The position numbers and the translations under genes are program-made. DNA of 64,000 nucleotides from Sipunculus nudus (taxonomy: Eukaryota; Annelida; Sipuncula; Golfingiida; Sipunculidae). The notes beneath the pieces were generated by a model. That model did no database searches. It had not been told where the DNA came from and saw only the letters and a list, made by a program, of their open reading frames with translations. The DNA is taken from positions 60,832,917 to 60,896,916 of the forward strand of contig CM049319.1 in NCBI GenBank assembly GCA_026874595.1, read 5' to 3'. Below are positions 24,001 to 36,000 of this stretch, one piece after another. Every line of letters begins with the position of its first letter. The stretch's first letter is position 1.

Positions 24001-27000
24001 AATCATATATAAAGCCCTAGACCTGCGTAGGTCCCTATAATTTTGTCTGTTTCTGATTTTACATAAATATACCCCAAGTAAAAGTAACCCCTATTCTGTT
24101 ACTCTGTTGACCCTATGTCTAGCTGCCCTGTTGCTGGGATGACCAGTTCCAGTAATTCACAATTATAACTACAGGTGGCGTCTGTGTGCTCAAATATAGG
24201 ATTCTCATGTAGTCCTTGCCCCTTAGTGATAGTGGGGCCCCCTGGAGAAAGAAAGTAAACTATTTGCACCCCACAGAAGGGGCCAATACATGAATTATAA
24301 AATGATCACTGAACATTAATAAAGGGGATACAAAAAAATGAAAAAAAAAATTATTCCTCGACCTGTTGCAGGTCTAATAAAGCCCACATAAATATTCAAA
24401 ATTTAACTATTTGTAGGTAATATTCCCATAATGGAACTTTTTAATATGAAATGTGTAGTTTTCCATTATAAATATCATAAACATGAAGCCACATATTTCA
24501 ATACCATTATAATACTTTCAAAAAGCTAATTCTGATTTTTTGGAAGAAATTATGTATCTCTTTTAATGAAAACATTTGTATCTTTATAAATGTGCCAAGT
24601 GTATTTCACATTTGTAAACTTGTAAATTGGTCTATGCTTAATATTACATTAAAAGTCTGTGTAGCCATTATGTGTAAACATGTACTTTAAAATATTCGTA
24701 ACAGCAAATGTCCAATTTTCTTCATTGTGTTTAGAGAATAGCTAATATCAGGGATGTACACTGGTACCCAGCAAGATTTTTTTACCTGCTGCTCTAAGCA
24801 AATATGGGGATGATTGCCTGAGAACAACAGGGGCAACATAGCTCTGGGAACTAGTGTCATATTTGATCCATTAAGTGTTAGAAATGGGCAATCATGCCAG
24901 CCATTAGATTTTCCTCAGATATCATTTATTTGATGCTTTTCCTCTAAAACAGTGCTGTGAATGACAGGTAAGTAATGGTCAATTAATGAGTTACTAATTA
25001 AGAAATATCACCAGCAAAGCAAAATGTAAAGGGAGAGTAATACAAGCTTCTGCAGCTTTTCATTGTTTTCTGATCAAATATTGTGAATTTTTAGCTGCAG
25101 ATTCTTGATCTTCCTAGATCCTCATTCTTCCCTGGACATATATACTGTGGTTGGCTTCATATTCACAATGATAACATTTTGCAATTTCCACTTTCCAGTG
25201 TTTCGTGAGGTTTTAATTTTCGCAATCTCTGCATTCAATAAACTATACATAATGTATCCTTTATTACAAGTGTGAAATATTAAGTTTGCTTGCACAATCT
25301 TAGCTATTTGAGAATTAACAAGCAAACATTCAAGATTTGAAAATTCTTGTTCATTATCTGCAGATAATGTAAAATATATCATATTATTCATAATATCAGT
25401 ATGTAAATAACATTTGCCTTGTGACCCTACAGGCATAGATTATGTATATAATGGTTAAATGAATGTTCACCTGTGTAGTTTTGGCATATTATTCCCGATG
25501 GTTTTAATTTTGTGATTATCTCCCTTTTGAGATTATCGCATATTTAAAACTTGTGCTAATATGAAGCCAACAATAGTATCAGAGAGGACTATCTTTTCTT
25601 TATGTGACTTCAAATTAAATCTTACCATGCTGTTCTGTTTGTCATCTGTACCCACAGCTGTTCCATTCATCTCCCCAGACACAACACTTTCAGCACCAAG
25701 CTGCAGAGACCTGAAGTAAAAGAATTTTATGTTTCCATTTGATATCAAATGCTTTTATCTTATATTTGAATTTTACAGAAAATAATACAAAAATAAGTTA
25801 CATGACCAGCATGACTTTACCATTTTATGACTTTATCATTACTTGAAGCTACCTGTATTACAAACTGAATAAATAAATAAAATCTGAAATAATACAATTT
25901 CAAGTTCCTGTTCTTTACAGGTAGAAAAACTAGAATATCATGACCAGTTGACCTTTGACCTATTCACCTTTGCTCCTGTTGCATTGTATCCAGCTGTTCT
26001 AGTTTTGTTCTATGCTCTTTCTCTACTTTGCCGATCATCTCCTTCACAACAGTTATAAAAGCATTGAACTGAAATATATAGAAACATCCGTAAGTGTGCT
26101 GAAAACAAGTTCAAAATCAAATTTGACTGGTTTTTGGCTCCCGACGTATCTGAGTCAGTTTGTAAAACATCAAAGAGCATTCCACAGTGGCATTCTTTAA
26201 TCTAAACCAACAAGTGTACCAACCATATTATATACCATAAAACCTAATTTTTCTTTATTGTTTCTCCAATAATAGTTAGGGCCATTCCTGGAACATAAAC
26301 TTTTAATATGAAGATACCCCTGCAGTAGTATAATAATTATACCACATACCTGTCCCAGGTTTAGGTTGTTGTCTATACACAAAGGGATGATGTAGGGGAG
26401 GACTTTTGATGCCAGGATGTCCTTTGTGATCCCAAGTTTCTTGTGAGTCATGGTCACTTTGTAGATCCCTGGATACACAAAATGTTTTCATAACACAGCT
26501 GAAGACTTCACACGTAATGGAAATTAATCATAATGAGGTTTTAATGTACAGTGGAGCCCCATGATCACATCCACCTTTGTGCCTGAGCAAAGTGGTCTTA
26601 TTTAGGGGTGGCCATATTTATATTTGAGCAATTCCTACCTTGGTCAAGCTACTGAGGCTAATGAATCAGGTAGCAGTGTTACCCATTTTGGTCTATCATT
26701 TGGGTGGCAGTGACAATACACAGCCCCTGACTTGTAACAAACATTATTACAATGCTTTGAAGTCCCATTTATCAGTCTATATTTGTTCTAAGGGCAGGAA
26801 ATGCTCCTGTAATTCTGAGTTCAGCTTTGGCCACACTTTTAAATAACACTTACATTTTTTTGGACCAAGTAAAGTGGTCATAAAAGTGGGGTGGTCACAA
26901 GGAGAGGTTCCACTCTATGTATATATATTTTAAATAAATATCTTAATTTAGTATGGCAGAACAGTTAAACAAATGTTTTATATTGGGATAGCTTGTTATA

Positions 27001-30000
27001 TTTGTTGAATGGTCTGCTGTGTCTACCTGTGTACTTATGATCAACTTTGAAACTAGAATGACTTGGTTTGATTTGAACAGTTCAGAAAACCTGAGTAAGA
27101 GATTAAAGCAGGAGATTAATGATTACCAAGGATGCTCATGAGGACGGCAGGTTCTCGGGACGGAATCTGCTGGATGATGGGAAAGATGTCGTCCAGGACG
27201 TACCACTTGTCCATGTACTCCAGCAACTTACCAATACAGAGCAGACAGTTCACTCTTACCTGAAAGGTGAACCACATCCATCAGTCTGTTGAAATTATCA
27301 GAGGTACAAAACACAGTATGTGAAAATTTGCAACTAGAAAGTGGTGAGAGACTGTATTTATACCTCCACCAACATTCTGAATTACCAAGATCCAAAATAT
27401 TAACAAGATTCTGATCAAACTTTGGTGTGTGGTAAATAAAAACTGCAAATATACTGGTCTAAGCCTGGAGAAATGTTTGTCATGATTAAACAACTTTATG
27501 ATTGTATCACAGGGCAGTTCTGCCCACTAGAACAAGGGTGACTCCAATTAAGTAAACTGTGTATGAACATTAGGGATCCCTTCACCCTACTCAAAAATTT
27601 ACACTATAGGTTTCTTTTTATACTGGTGAATGACAACCATCTAACTCTTGCAATGGAAAAGAATAGTGACTCATGGGTCATGATGCTCAGCAGACAAGCA
27701 TAATCTGTGACATTATGGCCTAAGAATGGTTTTCCTGCAGAGCTTTAAGATAATAAGCAGAATTTTGGTAGGTCTTGGTTACAATTTGTACCCTACAAAT
27801 GACTGGCCATCATGTTGTAAAAAAGGATGACAAGACAGACCCATCAGTATAGGCTGAGTATGGGTAATTACTGAACAAATAACAGTTTTTATGAATGAGC
27901 AAATCACATGACCTATAGGGGGTTTAGCCCGAGGCAGGTCACAGACTTCCACAGCAGCTAGGCTTGACCAGTAACGCATGCAGGGTCTCTAGCTAGCAGG
28001 CTGTAATATATACCTGTGCTACAGCTCATCATGACTGGAGGTCAGCTGAGGTATGAATAAGCATTTACTTACACTGAGTGTAGTTGTTCCCAGACACAGC
28101 TTACGTATTCTTGGGATGATTGAATTCTTCAGGGCACTGTAGTCAATGAGACTGGCAAATGTTGGAATAATCAGCAAGCAAAGCTCCTGTGGTGAGAGAA
28201 AATGTTAGGTTTGATATCAATAGAGAGCAACATTAGAATGCACATGACACCGCACACCTCTGACTCCAGAATTTTATCAAGATCATTTCCTTAATTTACT
28301 CACACCATAAGTAAGACCCATCGAGCCTAATACTAAAAACAAGGGACCCATGGGTCACGGCGCTCAGCTGTTATTTATGATATATTATTAAATATGATTT
28401 GGGAATGAGGCACATGCTGGTTTTGTATGGTAATAAATATAAGCTTTATTATGAATTGTTGGTGTTTAGCTTATGTATGAATTTGATGGTATCTTTGGAG
28501 ACAGGGAAGAGGATTGATTTCATTTATTTTATTAACAAATTGAGTCCTATTGTCAAACAGATTTTGTCTTGGCCATATAACTTATAAGCAGCACATATAA
28601 TAAAAGAGTTTTAACTATTTATTAAAATGTAATAACAAATATTGTGCCAATATAACTTTTAAGAAAATCATATGATTTTTAAAAATAAAATATAACTGAA
28701 ATGATTATTAAAATAACATTATAGAATATAATCATGAATGCATTCATGAATACATTTTTAAAGTATCTGCACTGTTAACAAATACTTTTCATTTTTACCT
28801 GAATTCCCATTCTTATGCAATAAAATTTTTTAATGCAGTACATATTCATTTTCAAATACATTTGCAAAGCATTCCCACCATGTCTAGTATTTATTCAGTT
28901 TTAGCCAAACAATGATGTTGAGAATCCAGAATATACAAAATTCACAAATTTAAATAATGATCATAAGTACCTGGTCTTATGGCTTTTAATTATATTTTAA
29001 AAAAATGTAATATATTCACTTTGGAATACTTTCACATCAATCTACACACTACACAGTAGGAATCTAGATTAATATTATCAACTGCATCTTTGTCTATCAT
29101 AAATTTCCTTCATTTGATCCCTAATGATTAGCAATGAATAATATGATTTATTTTTTTATCATTAAAATGGAACTGAAAAATACCATAGGTGACTGCATGG
29201 TGTTATTTGGAATAACATTGACATTGCCATTCTATCCATCCATACAAGATTCTTACATCATCAGTAACTGCATGTTAATTTTCTGTTACTCATCAACTAA
29301 CAAATTCCTTTTCTATTAATTTTTCTTTAATTTGTTATTTAAAGCAATTAAAATTTATTAATTTATTGTTTATTGTTATGTTGTTTTTCAAAACAACTAC
29401 TAGAGGAGTTGGGTTAGACACCTGGATCAACTGTGGCTGGGCATTAGCTGCCTGGCTGCCCCAGTGTATGCCTCGCCTCAAGCGTGCTTACTTTTATGAA
29501 ACATCAACAAGGTTAACATACAGGTGACTGAAGAGGGGCTTGGTAGAGCCTGGGTCTGACATGGTCTCATAAAAACATTAATAAAAGCTACAATATTTGG
29601 CCAATTTCTTTCAGCTTTCTAAACTACAAAGATGAAATCCTTATGTATGCATGATATGAAAATTATATCAAAAGTGCTCTCAGGAAACAATTATGCCATG
29701 GTCAAAGTTGGGCAAAATTTAAGGTACTAATTTTATATTTATACTAATTACTTATAAAATTTGAAAAATTCAGAACTAATTTTGGGTATTCAATTGAATC
29801 TTGATTAAATAATGTTACATTCCTGACAAAAAATCTCTAGCTTCAGCAATCCTCTTGTTAAGTAGGTAAATATATTTCTTGATTTTTTAAAAAGTGCATT
29901 ATGTTTGGGCCCATAACTTAAAACAATTACGCAATACTGACATCATTTCTGGCATGTGCATAGCGAATGTACAGAAAAATATGTATATTATATATGATCA

Positions 30001-33000
30001 AAGCCAGATCAGTGGTTTTGATATTAGGCAGTCTTAAAGTGTAACAATGGGTTTTTAATGGAAAAATGAAGTTTTTCATTAATATCTCGAAGGAATTAAG
30101 TCCTAGTGACCAAATTCTTGGAATTGTAGGGGATTTTGGAGTCCAACTGTATGCCAAATTTAAGGACCTTAGAGCTGAAGCTGGGGAGCTGTGCTCTAGC
30201 AAACTGCATAACACTAGCTTGATGGAAACAATATGTGACATGGTTCCTGAATAAAATCTACAGTTTTTGATCAACTGGTTTCAAATTTTTGTTGTTAACA
30301 GTTGAAATGCTAACAAAAACATGCTTCGAAAATTAAATCTACAGCAGTTACAGGAAAAAAACGTGCCATGGTCAAACTTGGGCAAAATTTAAGGTACCAA
30401 TTTTATATTTTTGCCAATACTAAAAACAAGTGACCCATGGGTCACGGCGCTCAGCTGAAGTTTGAAATTTTTGCAAATGCAAAATATACAAAATATTCAA
30501 TTGTAATGTTTTCATTTATATAAGCATATGAGAACCTAAGAGGAAAGGGGCCCTCCTACTTGGTTATATTAAAGCTCTAAATATATGATTGCAAACTAAT
30601 ACTCTTACAAGACTGTCATGAAGAAAAATAGCAAAAGTTTGGAGATACTGTGATGCATATAAAAAATTTACAGATGGACAGGCAAGTGGACAGAATGGAC
30701 TAATACCTTTATTTCACTATCAAGGGAATAATGCATTTAAGTTTATATATAAGCATATTTTTTAGCATATCCACTTTTTCCATTAATAGTTTTTATCTGA
30801 TTCATTTTTTTTTATTTTAAAGTTTTATAAATTTGTAATAAAAAAAAATTAAAATATAAGTTAAAATATTAGAATTCTAAGTTGCAATCATTATTTATCC
30901 AGAGTGTAGCTCTTATTTGGTTATATTATGCAGACACATATATTTTATTATTTTTAAATCACAAATGTTTCTACTGAATTTAAAAGAAAATAATGCCACA
31001 ACATGGCATCTACAAGATTATTCCTTGAATCACTATTTAAAAGTTTTGCACATTGGAGTTTTCAGTACATGCTTAATTTTATTCACCGAAATAAAATTAA
31101 AGATTCAGTAAATTTGGTAAAATGAAAACATCTTTTCAAATAAAATATACACACTGTTGGTTGAATGAGAGACAAACAATATCATTGTGCTAATTACTAT
31201 CTCAGCTTTAATTTATTACTGGAATTAATAGTCAATTTCACACCTGGTGAAGTTTTTACTCTTCTGAAGTAAGGAATTACTTATCTGATAAACATCCACA
31301 CTTCCATAGCAATACACCACTTTGTGGACACAATTAAATGTGCCCTTTAATCATTGTAACCCTGGTGGTACAATACAAAATCTAAAATGTAGCAAAGCCA
31401 AGAATAAAATAAAATGCAGAAAATTATAACATTCATCTAGTTAATGCACCATCTGGGGGGGGGGGGGGAGTGCAGGGCAGAGGGGAAGCCTGCTAGTAGT
31501 GGCCAAGCTGAGCCAAGGCAAGCTGCCTGGGGTGGGTTACATAATGCAAGTGAAGGCTGTGTTACTAGGTGGGCTAGATGTAAACAACACTTGACATGGT
31601 GTATGAAAACTTGAATAAAAGCTACTCTTTTCAATCAATTCCTTTAAAATATCAGATTTTAAAAGATTAAATCCTTATGTATATATGCTGTGAAAATTAA
31701 ATCAACAGTGCTTACAGGGACAAAATGAGGCATTGCCAAAGTTGGACAAAACTTTAGGTATTGAAATTTTATTAATGCTAATTAATAACTTGAAAAATTT
31801 GCAAAATTCAGATCTAATTTTGGGTAAACAATTGAATCTTGATTAAATAAAGTTACATTCCTGAAAAAAAGTCTCCAGCTTCAGCAATTCTCATGTTAGG
31901 TGAGTAAATATATTTCCTGATTTTTTAAAAATTGCATTATATTTGGGCCCATAACTTCAAAATGATACCCATTACTGACCTAATTTTTTATTTGTTCATA
32001 GAAAATGTATGGAAGAATATGAATACTAAATATGATCAAAAACAGATCAGTGGTTTTGATATTAGGCAGCCTTGAGGGTAACAATGGCTTTTTTATGGAA
32101 AATGGAGGTTTTTCCTTAATATCTCGAAGGAACGAAGTCCTAATGACCCAATTTTCAGTATGGTAGGAGATTTTGGGGACATCTAATGGAATGCAAAATT
32201 TTGGATTCGTAGGTCCAACGGTTTTAAAACATGCCCTGTTAACGGACGGACGGACGGACAAAGGACCACAACTATAGCTCAGATGAATTATAGTCAGCTG
32301 AGCTAAAAATTTAACAAATTTTGATCTAATTTTTGTTATACAATTAAATTTTGATTAATTTAAGTTGTAGTACTGAAAAAAAGTCCCTACCTTTAACACT
32401 TTTGGTCTTAAGTGACCAAATATCTTTCCTGACTTTTCTACAAAGTCCATTATGTTTGGGCCAATAACTTTTTTAAATTAAACTAGATATTTCTTGGCAC
32501 CGCAGGTGCCATAGTATCCCCAGACAAATAATCCCCCCCCCCCCCCCTTTAAGAATAGGCCCCCCATCTTCAGCAACAATTAATATGAGACCACACTCAT
32601 AGAAAAGGTCATTCTCATAGAAAAGGTCATGATCCAAATTTCAATATATATCATCCCCTAACCCATGTCTATGTATATGCAAGAAATCTGTCGATTAGTT
32701 TTTGACTTATAATGCTCACAATACTGTTTAAGTGGCAATGATGGGGTATTAAACGGCACGAAAACAAGTAAAAGAATAACAGGTGGCACCACCTGTTTCC
32801 CGTACATGACAACACTATCCAAGATCTTCGTTTAAGTTGATTTTTGGACCAATAAATGCATCCCTTATTGAGAAATTAATGATTTTGTGTGATTTTCACC
32901 ATATATGGCAATATCAAGGTCAAGGCCACTCATTGGAAAGGTCATGACCCCTATTCAAATAAACATTATCCTATAACCCATATCCATGTATTTGCATAAT

Positions 33001-36000
33001 ATGAAAGATATTTGTCCATTAGTTTTTTACTTATAATGCTCACAGTACTGATAAATGGCAATGATGGGGTATTAAATGGCACGAAAAAAAGTGAAAGAAT
33101 AACAGGTGGCGCCACCTGTTTCCGGTACATGACAATACTTTCCAAGATATTCGAACATGTTGATTTTTGGACCAATGCATGCATCCCTTATTGAGATATT
33201 AATGATTTTGTGTAATTTTCACCATATATGGCAATATTCAAGGTCAAGGACACTCTCATAGGAAAGGTCATGACCCCAATTTATATATACATCATCCCAT
33301 AACCCATGTCTATGTATATGCATAATATGAAAGAAATCTGTCCATTAGTTTTTGACTTATAATGCTCACAGGTTATAAATGTACTGTTAAGTGGCAATGA
33401 TGGGGTATTAAACGGCACGAAAACAAGTAAAAGAATAACAGGTGGCACCACCTGTTTCCGGTACATGACATTACTATCCAAGATCTTCGGTCAAGTTGAT
33501 TTTTGGACCAACGCATGCATCCCTTATTGAGAAATTAATGATTTTATGTGATTTTCACCATATATGGCAATATTCAAGGTCAAGGACACTCTCATAGGAA
33601 AGGTCATGACCCCAATTTAAATAAACATCATCCCATAACCCATATCTATGTATTTGCATAATATGAAAGAAATCTGTCCATTAGTTTTTGATTTATAATG
33701 CTCACAGTACTGTCAAGTAGCAATTTTGGGGATATTAAACGGCCTCCTAGTTGAGGTCATGACCTCATTTTGAATAGGCCTCGTCCTCTCACCCATATCT
33801 ATACATATACCAAGTTTGGTAAAGATCCGTGAAATATTTTTTGAGTTATTGTGTCCAAAAGAAATCTCTGCGGCGGCGGCAGCGGCGGCGGCGCGACTGT
33901 GCCTCAACCATAGTATCTCCAGACTATGTCTGGCGATACAATAATACTGACTTAATTTCTGGCATGTACATAGGAACCATATAGAGGAATATTTATGGTG
34001 AATATGAAGAAAACCAGATGAGTGGTTTTGATATTAGGCAGTCCTGAAGTGTGAAAATAGATTTCTAATAAAAATTTGAGGTTTTTCCTTAATATCTCGA
34101 AGGAAAGAAGTCCTATTGACCCAATTTTCGGCATGGTAGGAGATTTTTTGGGACATCTAACTGTATGCCAAATTTCAGATTCGTAGGTCCAACGGTGTCG
34201 AAACTTGCCAATCTTACGGACGGACATCTGGACAGATGGACGGACAGACGACGGACGATGGACAATGGACCACGACAATAGCTCAGATGACTTAAGGTCA
34301 GCTGAGCTAAAAAAAATGCTTAATCCATCCATCAGATGTTGGCATTAGTAAGTTCCATAATAGAGACAGATGTCAATTATTATAATTTATTGATCTACAT
34401 TATCTCCAAATTTAATTAACAATTCTATGTCTGATAGCCCATGTATCCATCAAAACTTATTTAAAGGTAAATTAAGGTCCACATGTGGATGGCACAGGAT
34501 GGAGATGGAAGCATCCTCAGTAAAGAAGACTGTAAGGGAACCCTATAGAATCAATATACCTATATAACTACACAGATCCAGGTAACATATATCCAGTGAT
34601 ATATGTTACCTGGATCTGTGGAGTGTCAGACTCCAGTGATTTTGTTACCTGGATCTGTTGAGTGTCAGACTCCAGTGATATTGTTACCTGGATCTGTGGA
34701 GTGGCAGACTCCAGTGATATTGTTACCTGGATTGGTTGAGTGTCAGACTCAAGTGATATCTGTTACCTGGATCTGTTGAGTGTCAGACTCAAGTGATATT
34801 GTTACCTGGATCTGTGGAGTGTCACACTTCTGTGAAATTTGTTTCCTAGATCTTTGGAGTGTAAGACTCAAGAGATATCTGTTACCTGGATCTGTGAAGT
34901 GTCAGACTCCAGTGATATTGTTACCTGGATCTGGGGAGTGTCAGACTCCAGTGATATCTGTTATTTGGATCAGTGGAGTGTTAGACTCCTGTGAAATTTG
35001 TTTCCTGATCTGTGGAGTGTCAGACTCAAGAGATATCTGTTACCTGGATCTGTGGAGGGTCAGACTCCAGTGATATTGTTACCTGGATCTGGGGAGTGTC
35101 AGACTCCAGTGATATGTAACCTGGATCAGTGGAGTGTTAGACTCCTGTGATATTTGTTTCCTGGATCTGTTGAGTTTCAGACTTCAGTGATATCTATTAC
35201 CTGGATCTGTGGAGTGTCAGTCTCAAGAGATATCTGTTACCTGGATCTGTGGAGTGGCAGACTCCAGTGATATTGTTACCTGGATTGGTTGAGTGTCAGA
35301 CTCCAGTGATATCTGTTATTTGGATCAGTGGAGTGTTAGACTCCTGTGAAATTTGTTTCCTGATCTGTGGAGTGTCAGACTCAAGAGATATCTGTTACCT
35401 GGATCTGTGGAGGGTCAGACTCCAGTGATATTGTTACCTGGATCTGGGGAGTGTCAGACTCCAGTGATATGTAACCTGGATCAGTGGAGTGTTAGACTCC
35501 TGTGATATTTGTTTCCTGGATCTGTTGAGTTTCAGACTTCAGTGATATCTATTACCTGGATCTGTGGAGTGTCAGTCTCAAGAGATATCTGTTATCTGGA
35601 TCTGTGGAGTGGCAGACTCCAGTGATATTGTTACCTGGATTGGTTGAGTGTCAGACTCCAGTGATATCTGTTATTTGGATCAGTGGAGTGTTAGACTCCT
35701 GTGAAATTTGTTTCCTGATCTGTGGAGTGTCAGACTCAAGAGATATCTGTTACCTGGATCTGTGGAGGGTCAGACTCCAGTGATATTGTTACCTGGATCT
35801 GGGGAGTGTCAGACTCCAGTGATATGTAACCTGGATCAGTGGAGTGTTAGACTCCTGTGATATTTGTTTCCTGGATCTGTTGAGTTTCAGACTTCAGTGA
35901 TATCTATTACCTGGATCTGTGGAGTGTCAGTCTCAAGAGATATCTGTTACCTGGATCTGTGGAGTGGCAGACTCCAGTGATATTGTTACCTGGATTGGTT

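Larger units (their letters stand above)
28338..34313 (+). mobile_element. Helitron-like family H element (H4), 2.63 kb, split by two insertions
   Basis: Starts ACAAGGGACCCATGGGTCAC and ends AGCTCAGATGACTTAAGG then TCAGCTGAGCTAAAAA. Segments 28338-30421, 32306-32482 and 33942-34313 align in order with the continuous element 58663-61297. No coding frame of any length. The call as Helitron-like is inference from termini and lack of target duplication. Confidence 0.7.
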
